This document shows positions 53,475-62,873 of a stretch of 64,000 bases of DNA, piece by piece. A model generated the notes under the pieces. The model saw nothing but the letters and a program-made list of their open reading frames with translations, had not been told where the DNA came from and did no database searches. Source of the stretch: an uncultured Stenotrophomonas sp. (GTDB lineage Bacteria; Pseudomonadota; Gammaproteobacteria; Xanthomonadales; Xanthomonadaceae); assembly GCA_913775725.1 (NCBI GenBank), contig CAJYNG010000008.1, forward strand, positions 372,001 to 436,000, in the 5' to 3' direction. Within the stretch, counting starts at the first letter, position 1, and the number at the start of each line of letters is the position of its first letter. The position numbers and the translations under genes were made by a program.

Positions 53475-55877
53475 CTACCAGCGGTGCGTCAGCGTCATGG
53501 ACAGGAAACGACCCAGCGCTGTTGCATTGGTGGGGTCATAACCGGTGTTGATGCTGTTGACGATGAACGGCGGATCCCGGTCGAACAGGTTCTGCACGTT
53601 GAACGCAAGCGATGTGCCACGCTGCGGATCTGCCGATGGGCCAAAGCGATACGCAAGATTCAGATCGACGGTCGTCCAGGAGCTGACGTGCGGTCGGACT
53701 ACATTGGCGGGGTCACGATAGCTGTCCGCGTAGTTCACAAAGAGCCCGCCCGCTGCCTGCTGCCTGCTGAGTGTGATGCCGCCGCGCATCTTGAGATCCA
53801 CGGGGTAATACACCGCGTTCACCGCATCCACCTCGGGCGATGTACTGGTCACACGCCGCTTCGATTCGATGATGTACTGCCCGGCCAGGTTCATTGCGAT
53901 GTGGGTCTGGCCGGCGTCGAAGCCATAGGATCCACTGAAGTCGACACCACGCTGACGGGTAAAGGCGTTGTTGCGGAAGCGGTTGTCCAGGATCACCTGG
54001 CTGCTGGTTTCATCCATTCCAGCCGGCAGCGCGTACGGCCCCACGCGCGAGACAAACAGGCCCAGGCCGGAGATGCCCAGCTGGCGCGCCTGTTGGATCT
54101 GCTGTTGCGTGGGATCGGTGGTCAGGATGTCTGCGTAAGGAGCGGTGGACTGCTGGAACAGCGACGGGAAGCTGCCGCCGAAACCACTGCCGATGCGGTC
54201 GGCGTATTCGATGTGGTAGTAGTTCGCGTCGATCTTGAGGCCGGGCACGGACGGTGGCGCGAACGAGAAACCACCGGTCCAGGTCCTGGCACGCTCAGGG
54301 CCCAGATCCGGGTTGCCGTTGGAAAGCATCATCAGGATGGTGTTGCCGCCTGGGGCGCCCGGATTGGGTACGTTCGCCACCACCACGGTGTTGTTCAACT
54401 GCATGTCCTGGTACACCGGCGCCCGGTAGGAACGGCCATAGCTGGTGCGGATCGACAGCCCCTGGGTCGCCTCCCACAGCAGGCCGAACTTCGGGTTCAA
54501 CGTGGAGCCGAAATCGCTGTAGTCGTCGTAGCGCGCTGCCGCCGTCAGGGACAGGCTGCGCACACCCGGCAGGTCCTTCAGCAGTGGAACGTTGAGCTCG
54601 GCAAAGGCTGATCTCACGGTGCGCTGCAGATCGAGGGGCTTTTCCAGGCCGCGATGATCGATCAGTTCATAGCCGTCGCGGCGGTAACCCGCGCCGAATG
54701 CCGCGCGGACCCCGCCGGCGGGCAGGCTGAACAGCTCGCCGTCGGCGACCACATCCAGGTAGCGGGATTCGGAATTCGTATCCGTCGGTGGTGCCGTACT
54801 GGCCGAACTGCCGGTGATGGTGGTGCGCTGGTAGGACACATCGCTCCTGCCGAAACCGGAATCCAGGCGCGCCTGCCACCCGCGTGGAAGATCCAGGGTG
54901 AGTCCGGCGAACAGGTCGAACTGCCGCGTGTGCGGGAACAGCCGGGTTTCGTCGGCGGTGCCGGAAATGGTGGTGTCCATCTCGCGCTTGGCGAACGAGC
55001 CGGTCACGTTCAGGGTCAGCACATCGCTGAGCTGCTGCACGCCGTCCACATACAGGCTATGACGCTTGGATCCCGGGTAGAGGTCGTACGGTTTGACCCG
55101 CACGTTCTTCGAAAAATCCTTGTCCACTGCCGGCAGGTTGCTCTGCTTGAGGAACTCGTAGCTGGCCAGCACATGACCGCCATTCCATGACCAGCCTGCC
55201 GACTGCGATGCCTGGTACTCCTCCATGCTGCCGGCGGTGACGGCGCCGTAGCGCACAGCGGTCTCGTACCCGGTGAAGTCGCGGCGCAGGATGATGTTGA
55301 CCACGCCGCCGACCGCATCGGTGCCGTAGATGGCCGAGGCACCATCGGTGAGGATCTCCACACGCTCGACGGCACTGAGCGGAATCAGGGAGACATCCAC
55401 GTACTGGTAGCGGTTCGATGAGGTCACGCGATGGCCGTTGATCAGGGTCAACGTGGTGCCGGTTCCCAGCCCGCGCAGGTTGAGGGCGGTGCCCTGACCG
55501 AAGTTGTTGCCGGTATCGCGGTCGACGCCGAGATTGGCGACGTTGGCGCCATTGGCGCCACCGCCGAAGTTCTGCGGCAGCTTTTCGAACAGCTGCTGCA
55601 TGGTAGCCACGCCAGTATGGTCGATGGCCTCCTTGTCGATCACGATGACCGGCGAGGCGCCACCACCAATGTCATTTCGGATGTTGCTGCCGACCACCAG
55701 CACCTTGTCCAGGGTGGCGGTTGGCGCCTCGGGCGGTGTACCTGGCGCTTGCGAGCCACGGTCATTGTCGTGGTTCTGGGCCAGTGCGGGCAGGCTCGCC
55801 AGCAAGGCAGCGGCGATGCTGATCGCCAGGCGCACGCGCGCCATGGCAGTGGATGCGTTCGTCATTCCCCGGTCCAT
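53475..55877 (-). CDS. TonB-dependent receptor of the lasso cluster
   Basis: An outer-membrane receptor of about 800 residues with a signal peptide (MARVRLAISIAAALLASLPALAQ). The plug shows LDKVLVVGSNIRNDIGGGASPV and RVEILTDGASAIYGTDAVGGVV; the C-terminus ends in Trp (SMTLTHRW), as many barrels end in an aromatic residue. Three in-frame starts (55886 GTG, 55877, 55865) have weak ribosome sites, so the start is uncertain. It heads the operon with the three ABC genes. It could import the lasso peptide, alone or with a bound metal; this is inference. Confidence 0.85.
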   Translation of the reverse strand: MDRGMTNASTAMARVRLAISIAAALLASLPALAQNHDNDRGSQAPGTPPEAPTATLDKVLVVGSNIRNDIGGGASPVIVIDKEAIDHTGVATMQQLFEKLPQNFGGGANGANVANLGVDRDTGNNFGQGTALNLRGLGTGTTLTLINGHRVTSSNRYQYVDVSLIPLSAVERVEILTDGASAIYGTDAVGGVVNIILRRDFTGYETAVRYGAVTAGSMEEYQASQSAGWSWNGGHVLASYEFLKQSNLPAVDKDFSKNVRVKPYDLYPGSKRHSLYVDGVQQLSDVLTLNVTGSFAKREMDTTISGTADETRLFPHTRQFDLFAGLTLDLPRGWQARLDSGFGRSDVSYQRTTITGSSASTAPPTDTNSESRYLDVVADGELFSLPAGGVRAAFGAGYRRDGYELIDHRGLEKPLDLQRTVRSAFAELNVPLLKDLPGVRSLSLTAAARYDDYSDFGSTLNPKFGLLWEATQGLSIRTSYGRSYRAPVYQDMQLNNTVVVANVPNPGAPGGNTILMMLSNGNPDLGPERARTWTGGFSFAPPSVPGLKIDANYYHIEYADRIGSGFGGSFPSLFQQSTAPYADILTTDPTQQQIQQARQLGISGLGLFVSRVGPYALPAGMDETSSQVILDNRFRNNAFTRQRGVDFSGSYGFDAGQTHIAMNLAGQYIIESKRRVTSTSPEVDAVNAVYYPVDLKMRGGITLSRQQAAGGLFVNYADSYRDPANVVRPHVSSWTTVDLNLAYRFGPSADPQRGTSLAFNVQNLFDRDPPFIVNSINTGYDPTNATALGRFLSMTLTHRW

Positions 55878-55929
55878 CGATCTCACTGGAGTGTGGCCTG
55901 CGGCAGGGTCACGCCGCCTCTGAATGGCG

Positions 55930-55946
55930 ATGTTATATCATATCAT
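55930..55946. promoter_or_regulatory. Zur-box-like palindrome between receptor and exporter genes
   Basis: ATGTTA-TATCA-TATCAT, a near-copy of the site at 47000-47016. The shared run ATGTTATATC and the trailing CATTCA are identical in both. It lies between the divergent TonB receptor (minus) and the exporter (plus), so one site could control both transcripts. Confidence 0.58.
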
Positions 55947-55993
55947 TCAAGCGAGCGACGGAGAGGGGCCGAGCCCATGCTGGAACGAGGCCG

Positions 55994-57646
55994 ATGATGA
56001 AGAACGCCGTTCCGCCCCCTGTGGCGGAGATCCTGGGCGCGTACTGGAAGACTGATCGTCGGCTGTTGCTGCTGATCGCCGGCAGTGTCGTGCTGTCCAG
56101 CCTGGCGAGTGTTGCAGCGCCCTACCTTTTCTCACGCTTGATCGACCGTCTGCCCAGCGATGGGGTCGACGCTCTGGCAGGCGGTTTCCTCCTGTACGCC
56201 GTCATGCTCGGCGCAGGCAGCGTCCTGCAGAACACCGTGCAGTACCTGTCGTTCCTCAGCGGCGAGAACCTCGGTTTCATCACCAGCACCCGCTACTTCG
56301 CCCGCCTGCTGAAGAAGACCAACAGTTTCTTCCTGGATCACAATGCAGCCGAGCTGCAGGTGGCAGGCGAGAAGGGCCGCGGTGCGCTGAAGATCGTGGT
56401 GCAGCTGGGGCTGGTGGCCTTCATACCCAGCGCACTGCAGATTGTGCTGACCCTGGTCACGCTGGGCGCGCTGATCAACCTGCAGATGGTGCTGATCGTG
56501 CTGGTCTACGGCACGGTGGCTGTCACCCTATCCGCGATTGCCACCCGGCGCGCCCGGATCCATCGCGAAGCCGCGGTCGAGGCCGGGCAGCAGAACGCCC
56601 GCTTCGTTGGCAATGCCATGAACGCCATGGAGACGCTGCGGCAGTTCGGCGGGAGCACCTGGATGGTGCAGCGCTTCGAGCAGAAGGCCCAGAACGTGCG
56701 CGACAGCTGGCGTGCCTATGTACTGCAGCGCATCGGTTTCATTGCCCTGCTGGGCATTGGCCTGGCGGTCGAGTTCGTCGTCACTTTCCACCTGTTGCTG
56801 CCGCGCTACCAGAGCGGCGCGCTCAGCATCGGTGACATCGTGCTGTTCAACCTGTTGCTGCTCCAGCTCAACATGCCATTCGAGATGATCGCCCGCTCGA
56901 TCGACGACGTCGCGCGCTCCTGGAGCATGCTGGGCCCGCTTTCAACCCTATGGGCCGCGCCCGAGGAGCAGCAGGTGGCCAATGCCCAGCGCTTCGCCGG
57001 GGCAAATGGCCATCTGGAGTTCCAGCAGGTCAGCCACCGCTATGGCAACGGACGAGGGGTGAGCAACGTGTCCTTCAGGGTGGAGCGGGGCGGCATCAAC
57101 TTCCTGATGGGACCGACTGGTGCAGGGAAGTCGACGCTGTTCAAACTTGCCCTGAAGTCACTCGACCCGCAGCACGGCAGCATCCTCGTTGATGGTGTCG
57201 ATCTTCTCCGGATCGACCGTGCTGCGTGGCATGCCGCTGTCGCGGTGGTTCCGCAGGATGTCATCCTGCTCAACGAAAGCCTGGCCGACAACATTCTGCT
57301 CGGGCGTGCGCGCGATGACCACCGGCTGCGGCACGCCGCACGCAAGGCCGCTATCCTGCCGTTGATCGAAGCACTGCCCGAGGGGCTTGAAACCACGGTG
57401 GGCGAGCGCGGCCTGAAGCTGTCCGGCGGTGAGCGCCAGCGCATCGCGATTGCTCGTGCACTGTATGGCGAACCGGCCATCCTGTTCCTGGACGAGGCCA
57501 GTTCTGCGCTGGATGAGGCGACCGAACGCGAGATCATGGACCACATCCGCGCAGTGGCTGGCGAGGTGACCGTGGTGGCCATCACCCATCGGCGCGGCAT
57601 CGTGAGCTCGGCCGACCGGGTGATTGAACTGGAGAGCGATCCCTGA
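55994..57646 (+). CDS. Lasso peptide ABC exporter D (fused TM and ATPase)
   Basis: A 550-residue half-size exporter. Six helices span 1-320 (ABC type IV), the ATPase domain 335-545: Walker A GPTGAGKST, signature LSGGERQRIAIARAL, Walker B AILFLDEASSALDEAT, H-switch ITHR. As the only fused exporter near the precursor it is the likely D protein giving export and self-immunity. The ATG at 55994 is preceded by GAGGCCG. It is separated from C by the four-gene leftward operon, an unusual split. Confidence 0.85.
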   Translation: MMKNAVPPPVAEILGAYWKTDRRLLLLIAGSVVLSSLASVAAPYLFSRLIDRLPSDGVDALAGGFLLYAVMLGAGSVLQNTVQYLSFLSGENLGFITSTRYFARLLKKTNSFFLDHNAAELQVAGEKGRGALKIVVQLGLVAFIPSALQIVLTLVTLGALINLQMVLIVLVYGTVAVTLSAIATRRARIHREAAVEAGQQNARFVGNAMNAMETLRQFGGSTWMVQRFEQKAQNVRDSWRAYVLQRIGFIALLGIGLAVEFVVTFHLLLPRYQSGALSIGDIVLFNLLLLQLNMPFEMIARSIDDVARSWSMLGPLSTLWAAPEEQQVANAQRFAGANGHLEFQQVSHRYGNGRGVSNVSFRVERGGINFLMGPTGAGKSTLFKLALKSLDPQHGSILVDGVDLLRIDRAAWHAAVAVVPQDVILLNESLADNILLGRARDDHRLRHAARKAAILPLIEALPEGLETTVGERGLKLSGGERQRIAIARALYGEPAILFLDEASSALDEATEREIMDHIRAVAGEVTVVAITHRRGIVSSADRVIELESDP

Positions 57647-57693
57647 GCAGCATTGTCATCTTCAATCAGAGCGGCGCCCACGCCGCGCCCGAC

Positions 57694-58941
57694 CTAGAGC
57701 AGCAACAGTGCTCCGATCAGCGCAGGCGGCATCACCAACACACCGACGCGCAGGAAGTCGAGCGCGCTGACATGCTCGCCCTCGCGGCGCAGCGCCACCA
57801 GCCACAGCATCGTGGCCAGCGAGCCGGTTACCGACAGGTTCGGCCCCAGGTCCACGCCCACCAGCAGCGCGGCACGGGTCTGCGCCGGCAGGTCGGCCAT
57901 CTGGCCCAGCGAGCCTGCGGCCAAGCCGACCGGCAGATTATTGGCCACGTTGCTCAGCAGTGCGGCCACACCACCGGCCAGCCAGCTGGCCTGGTGCGGG
58001 GACGCCTGCGCTACGGCCTGCAGCGCGCTGGCTGCAGCCTGGATGGCGCCGGTCTGGGCCACCGCTTCCACCAGTACGAACAGGCCGGCCACCAGCGGCA
58101 GTACGCCCCAGGACACGTGGCGCAGCAGCGGCAGCGGGCTGCTGCGCTGACGGATCGCCACCACTGCCACACTCAGCGTGCCTGCGCAGAACGTGGCCAA
58201 TCCGAGCGGGCCGTTCAGTGCGGACGTCACCAGCAGCACGGTGCCGGTGAACAACACGCCCAACGCGCTCAGCCGGCCACCTTCGCTCAGCGGGCGATGT
58301 TCCGGCGCGGTCACCAGCGGCTGCGCGATCTCGCATCGATGCACCCAGCGCAGCACCAGGTACGTGGCGCCGATCGCGGCCAGTGATGGCAGTGCGAATT
58401 GTGCCAGCCACTGCAACAGCGGCGGCATGTGCTGGCCGTAGACCACCAGGTTGGCCGGGTTGGAAATGGGCAGAACGAAGCTGGCCGCATTGGCGATGAA
58501 AGCGCAGACGAACAGATAGGGCAGGGGGTTGGCGCGGGCAGCCTTGCAGGCGGCGTAGACCGCCGGGGTCAGCACCACCGCCGTGGCATCGTTGGAAAGG
58601 AACACGGTCACCAGCGTGCCGACCAGGAACACCAGGTCGAACAGGCGTCGCCCCGAGCCACCCGCATGGCGGACCGCGTACAACGCCAGCCAGTCGAACA
58701 AGCCTTCGCGCCGGGCCAGCTCGGCCAGTACCATCATGCCGACCAGGAACAGATAGACATCGCGCCCCTCGGCCACCGCGTGCCAGGTCGTGCCGAATGA
58801 CATCGCCCCCAGCAGCGGAAGCAGAATGGCAGCCCCCAGTGCCCACACATACTCCGGAATGCGGAACGGGCGGAACAGCAGGCCGACGGTCGCCGCGGCC
58901 ACGGCCATCCAGATGAGGAAAGAGGAGTAGGAAGCGAGCAT
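57694..58941 (-). CDS. ArsB-type anion permease
   Basis: A 415-residue membrane protein with about eleven helices. SNDATAVVLTPAV, ISNPANLVVYG, NNLPVGLAAG and DLGPNLSVTGSLATMLWL are the helix-hairpin motifs of ArsB/ion-transporter superfamily members. ArsB exports arsenite; no ars regulator or reductase is nearby, so another anion is possible. The ATG at 58941 is chosen over an upstream TTG (58998). Confidence 0.8.
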   Translation of the reverse strand: MLASYSSFLIWMAVAAATVGLLFRPFRIPEYVWALGAAILLPLLGAMSFGTTWHAVAEGRDVYLFLVGMMVLAELARREGLFDWLALYAVRHAGGSGRRLFDLVFLVGTLVTVFLSNDATAVVLTPAVYAACKAARANPLPYLFVCAFIANAASFVLPISNPANLVVYGQHMPPLLQWLAQFALPSLAAIGATYLVLRWVHRCEIAQPLVTAPEHRPLSEGGRLSALGVLFTGTVLLVTSALNGPLGLATFCAGTLSVAVVAIRQRSSPLPLLRHVSWGVLPLVAGLFVLVEAVAQTGAIQAAASALQAVAQASPHQASWLAGGVAALLSNVANNLPVGLAAGSLGQMADLPAQTRAALLVGVDLGPNLSVTGSLATMLWLVALRREGEHVSALDFLRVGVLVMPPALIGALLLL

Positions 58942-59186
58942 CGGGCGGGCTGTCTCGGCGGCACCGACGCATGCCTCGACGGCACGCGTCCGCTGCAATC
59001 ACGGCAGTTCGGGAGGAGGCGGCATCATACTCCGTGAGCCGCACCCGGACCGTCGCGCCGAGCCCATGCTCGGCTGCTTGCCCCGCACCGCTGGCCCGCA
59101 CGCGCCGCGAACGTTTTCTTCGGGCGTTCTTCACCACCGCCCCGCATAGAGTGGTAGCTACTCAAAGCGTTGTGGCGGCATCAACG

Positions 59187-59399
59187 ATGTTCGAATATCA
59201 GGACTGGACCTTCAACGCCAACGGTCGAACCCTGGTGGCCCGGGTGGAACTGGATGGCGACGGCGGCGGCACCATCAACCGCTACCGGTTGACCCCTGGG
59301 CCCGCGCAGTCCGGGCTGTGCATCAAGGTGGCCTCTCAGGCAGAAGCCGCCAAGAGGCTCGAAACCGAGGTGGAGAAGCTGCTCGGCCCAGAGTGGTGA
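59187..59399 (+). CDS. Small conserved-looking hypothetical protein
   Basis: A 70-residue protein starting MFEYQDWTFNANG, with a beta-rich first half and a charged amphipathic C-terminal helix (QAEAAKRLETEVEKLLG). No signal peptide or recognised family; possibly a small cytoplasmic regulator. The 245 bp upstream, to the ArsB-like gene, contain no other gene. Confidence 0.5.
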   Translation: MFEYQDWTFNANGRTLVARVELDGDGGGTINRYRLTPGPAQSGLCIKVASQAEAAKRLETEVEKLLGPEW

Positions 59400-59490
59400 A
59401 GAGGGCATCGCTGCAACGGAAGCCTGGTGAGGTTGTCACCGCCATCCCGCAATCTCAGTCTGTGCGACGGCCGATCGTATTCTTCCGGCC

Positions 59491-60050
59491 ATGCATTCCA
59501 CCTCCAGCCCTCCCGATTTCATGACGGACAACCAGCGCTCCGGCTGGGTGCAGAACGGTGAGCGCTGGAATCTGTGGTGGTGCGGCCGCTGCGTGGCCCA
59601 CATCGTGCCGCATGCCGTGTTCCGTGTCCGCCTGTTCCTGGATGCGCGGAAAGCCTCCCAGGCCAAGGTGGTGGCTGCCGTGAACGCGCGGCAGGCCAGG
59701 CGCTACGCCGAACGCTGGTGCGCGCCGCCCGGCTCTGCCCGCAATTGCGGCTGCGCGATGCGGTGGCGCGGCTGTTGGATGCCGGTACCCCACCACCTCC
59801 GGCGCCCACGCGGCAGCAGCGGCAGCAGGCCCGCCGCCTGGCCGAGGCCGGGTCGCGCGAGATGGGGCGGATCAAGGAGGCGTTGGCGCCACGGCCGCGT
59901 GTGATGGCCACCAGACCCGAGGTGCAGGGGCGAGGTGGAACCTGGTCTGTACCCGGCCAGATTCCATCCTCCCCGCGTCGAAACGGGAACACATCCTCAG
60001 CCGGGGCTACGCCGAAAGCTCCTCACGCACGATCCTGGCCCCTTCGCTGA
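59491..60050 (+). pseudogene. Hypothetical gene interrupted by an apparent frameshift
   Basis: Frame one (from 59491) gives a plausible protein (GERWNLWWCGRCVAHIVPHAVFRVRLFLD...RQARRYAER) and then becomes Trp/Arg-rich nonsense to a stop at 59904. From about 59715 another frame continues naturally (RLCPQLRLRDAVARLLDAG...RQQARRLAEAGSREMGRIKEAL). Insertion of one base near 59714 would join them. The far end of the second frame overlaps the mesD stop and is probably not part of the original gene. Confidence 0.4.
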
Positions 60051-61041
60051 GCGCACGCAGTTTGCCCCGCGCCACGTCGCGCGCCAGCGGCGCCATGCCG
60101 CAGTTGGTGCTCGGGTAAAGCTTGTCGGCATCCACGAACTGCAGCGCCTTGCGCAGGGTGTTGGCCACTTCCTCGGCGGTCTCCACCGTGCTGGAGGCCA
60201 CGTCGATGGCGCCCACCATCACCTTCTTGCCGCGCACCAGCTCGATCAGATCAATCGGCACGTGCGATTTGTGGCATTCCAGCGAGATGATGTCGAGGTT
60301 GGAGGTCTGCAGCTTCGGGAACGACTCTTCGTACTGGCGCCATTCCGAGCCCAGCGTCTGCTTCCAGTCGGTGTTGGCCTTGATGCCGTAGCCGTAGCAG
60401 ATGTGCACGGCGGTCTCGCACTTCAGTCCTTCGATCGCACGTTCCAACGCGGCCACGCCCCAATCGTTCACTTCGTCGAAGAATACGTTGAAGGCCGGCT
60501 CATCGAACTGGATGATGTCGACGCCAGCGGCTTCCAGCTCCTTTGCTTCCTCGTTGAGGATCTTCGCGAACTTCCAGGCCAGCTTCTCACGGCTCTTGTA
60601 GTGCGCGTCGTACAGGGTGTCGATCATCGTCATCGGGCCAGGCAGCGCCCACTTGATCGGCTGCGTGGTCTGCCGCCGCAGGAACTTCGCATCCTCCACG
60701 AACACCGGCTTCGGACGGCTCACTGCGCCGACCACGGTCGGCACGCTGGCGTCGTAGCGGTTGCGGATGCGCACGGTTTCGCGCTTCTCGAAATCGACGC
60801 CGTTGAGGTGCTCGATGAAAGTGGTGACGAAGTGTTGCCGGGTCTGCTCACCGTCGCTGACGATATCGATGCCGGCGTGCTGCTGTTCCTGCAGGGACAG
60901 GCGCAGCGCGTCCTGCTTGCCTTCGGTCAGGCCTTCATCGTGCAGCTTCCAGGGCGACCAGAGCTTTTCGGGTTCTGCCAGCCAGGACGGCTTGGGCAGG
61001 CTGCCGGCGGTGGAGGTGGGGAGCAGTTTCTTCGTCGACAT
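60007..61041 (-). CDS. mesD: Core methionine synthase, MesD-type (MetE C-terminal homologue)
   Basis: A 344-residue protein equivalent to the catalytic C-terminal half of MetE, without the N-terminal folate-binding half. Zinc ligands appear as His/Cys in VHICYGYG (~215) and Cys in STNCGM (~315). The N-terminus has the TSTAGSLPKP of the family. The MesD group is paired with a DUF1852 protein (MesX), which is the neighbour here, and is known to be a folate-independent methionine synthase that needs oxygen. The methyl donor is not obvious from sequence. Confidence 0.85.
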   Translation of the reverse strand: MSTKKLLPTSTAGSLPKPSWLAEPEKLWSPWKLHDEGLTEGKQDALRLSLQEQQHAGIDIVSDGEQTRQHFVTTFIEHLNGVDFEKRETVRIRNRYDASVPTVVGAVSRPKPVFVEDAKFLRRQTTQPIKWALPGPMTMIDTLYDAHYKSREKLAWKFAKILNEEAKELEAAGVDIIQFDEPAFNVFFDEVNDWGVAALERAIEGLKCETAVHICYGYGIKANTDWKQTLGSEWRQYEESFPKLQTSNLDIISLECHKSHVPIDLIELVRGKKVMVGAIDVASSTVETAEEVANTLRKALQFVDADKLYPSTNCGMAPLARDVARGKLRALSEGARIVREELSA

Positions 61042-61080
61042 TGCGTCTTGTTTCCTGGGGGCGAATGGGAAATCGATGGA

Positions 61081-62058
61081 TCAGCGGGCAGCCCACTGCT
61101 CAAGCACGGCGCGGTACGGCTTGATGAAGTGCTCTTCGGTGAACTTGCCCTGCTTGACCGCCAGCTGGCTGCGCTCTTCGCGGTCGTAGACAATGCGGGT
61201 GGAGGAGTAGTCCTGGTGCTTCAGACTGGGCTGGTAGACCTTGCCGGCCACGGAGTTGGCGTTGTAGATCTCCGGGCGATAGATCTTCTGGAAGGCTTCC
61301 ATGGTGCTGATGGTGCCGATCAGCTCCAGGTTCGAGTAATCCCCCAGCAGATCGCCCTGGAAATAGAACGCAAGCGGCGCCACGCTGCCCGGCGGCATGA
61401 AATAGCGCACCTGCAGGCCCATCTTGTCGAAGTACTGGTCAGTAGGTGAGAACTCGCCCTGGCGGTATTCCACGCCCAGGATCGGATGGTGGTTCTCGGT
61501 GCGGTGGTAGGTCTTGCTGCTGGAAACGCTGATGCAGATCACCGGCCCCTTGCTGAAGTTGGCACGGTAGGCGTCAGACTCCAGGAAGTGCTTGAACAGC
61601 TTGCCATGCAGGTCACCAAAGCCTTCCGGAATGCCGAAGGTCGCCTTGCCTTCGTTGCTGGCCGGCAGCACCACGCTGAAGTCATAGTCGCGCACGTAGG
61701 ACGAGAAATTGTTGCCCACGATGCCCTCGGTGCGCGCGCCGGTGTGCGTGTCGACGATGGTCGGGCGCAGCACCTCGATCAGCGGGAACGGATCGCTGCC
61801 CTCATCGCCATCGATGTGCATCTCCACCGAGATGATATCCAGCTCAACGGCGTAGCGATCCGCGCTGGGATTATCCCAATGCGCGAGGTCGTTGAAGCGG
61901 TTGTTGATCATGCTGATCGTGTTGCGCAGGTTTTCGCGGCGAGATTCGCCGCGGGCCAGGTTGGCGAAGTTGGTGGTGATGCGCGTGCCGTCAGCGGGCT
62001 GGTAGTCCTCGTTGAAGGGGATGCGCGTGATGCTGAAGGTGAAGTTCTCGGTCGTCAT
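61081..62058 (-). CDS. mesX: MesX (DUF1852), putative oxygenase partner of MesD
   Basis: A 325-residue protein with no signal peptide. It begins MTTENFTFSITRIPFNEDYQPADGTR... (start at 62058, not the upstream ATG at 62115) and contains His/Glu-rich stretches (YHRTENHHPILGVEYRQGEF). DUF1852 proteins accompany MesD and are required for its function. It lies 39 bp before mesD and 57 bp after the FMN reductase. Confidence 0.85.
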   Translation of the reverse strand: MTTENFTFSITRIPFNEDYQPADGTRITTNFANLARGESRRENLRNTISMINNRFNDLAHWDNPSADRYAVELDIISVEMHIDGDEGSDPFPLIEVLRPTIVDTHTGARTEGIVGNNFSSYVRDYDFSVVLPASNEGKATFGIPEGFGDLHGKLFKHFLESDAYRANFSKGPVICISVSSSKTYHRTENHHPILGVEYRQGEFSPTDQYFDKMGLQVRYFMPPGSVAPLAFYFQGDLLGDYSNLELIGTISTMEAFQKIYRPEIYNANSVAGKVYQPSLKHQDYSSTRIVYDREERSQLAVKQGKFTEEHFIKPYRAVLEQWAAR

Positions 62059-62115
62059 GGGCGGCGTTCCGGTTAGCGGGGTGACATCCGAATGCAGGCT
62101 GCTGGCATCCGGCAT

Positions 62116-62697
62116 TCAGAGAATTGCGGCGGTCTCGGCGATGGTGGGCGCTGCGCGATGGGACAGGGCAAGCAAAGGCAGTGCCCGCTGCACTGCCAGC
62201 CGTGCGCGCTGGATCAGTGCCTCGTTGTGGACGCGACCCTCGGCGAAATCGCGGTCGGTGGCGTAGACACCCAAGGGCAGGGTGCGGGCCTGGAAGAAGC
62301 TGAAAAGTGGCCGCAGCTGATGGTCGATCACCAGCGCGTGGCGCTCGCTGCCGCCGGTGGCAGCCAGCAGGATCGGGGTGTCGACCAGTGCGTCCTGGTG
62401 GATGAAATCGAAGAAGTGCTTGAACAGTCCGGTATACGAGCCGCGGTAGACCGGCGTGGCCACCACCAGTACATCGGCCTGTTCTACAGCGACCAGTTGA
62501 CGCTCCACAGCCTCTGGCAACTGCGAGCGCCAGAGTGCGCCAGCCAGCTGCGGCGCCAGTTCGCCCAGTTCGATCAGATGCTGCTCGCAATGGACGTCTT
62601 CGCCGATCAGGCCCAGCAGATGCTCGGCCAGGGTGGCGGCCCGGGACGGGCGTTGCAGTCCACCGGAGACGGCGACGATACGGAGGGGGCGGGTCAT
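62116..62697 (-). CDS. NAD(P)H-dependent FMN reductase (MsuE-like)
   Basis: A 193-residue flavodoxin-fold reductase. VAVSGGLQRPSRA (~8-20) is the FMN phosphate loop and ATPVYRGSYTGLFKHFFDF (~80-100) the second flavin region. It may supply reduced flavin to the MesX oxygenase. It is the first gene of the leftward mes operon. Confidence 0.87.
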   Translation of the reverse strand: MTRPLRIVAVSGGLQRPSRAATLAEHLLGLIGEDVHCEQHLIELGELAPQLAGALWRSQLPEAVERQLVAVEQADVLVVATPVYRGSYTGLFKHFFDFIHQDALVDTPILLAATGGSERHALVIDHQLRPLFSFFQARTLPLGVYATDRDFAEGRVHNEALIQRARLAVQRALPLLALSHRAAPTIAETAAIL

Positions 62698-62855
62698 CTA
62701 TTCGCTTTCAGCAGGGGAGGGGCTGCTTCGGCGTGATCTGCGGGGGCGCAGTCCTGCAGGCCGGCTGGATCAGCAGGCTGGCAGGCAACCGAAGGCATGA
62801 CCCGATGCTAGCCACGCCTTTCCATGACGTAAAATGGTATTACTTCACCAATCCA

Positions 62856-62868
62856 TGAGTGAGATTCA
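62856..62868. promoter_or_regulatory. MetR-type binding site
   Basis: TGAGTGAGATTCA fits the MetR consensus TGAA-N5-TTCA at seven of eight positions. It overlaps the 5' end of metR, in the metR/mes intergenic region, so metR autoregulation and control of the divergent mes operon are plausible. Confidence 0.5.
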
Positions 62869-62873
62869 TCGTC

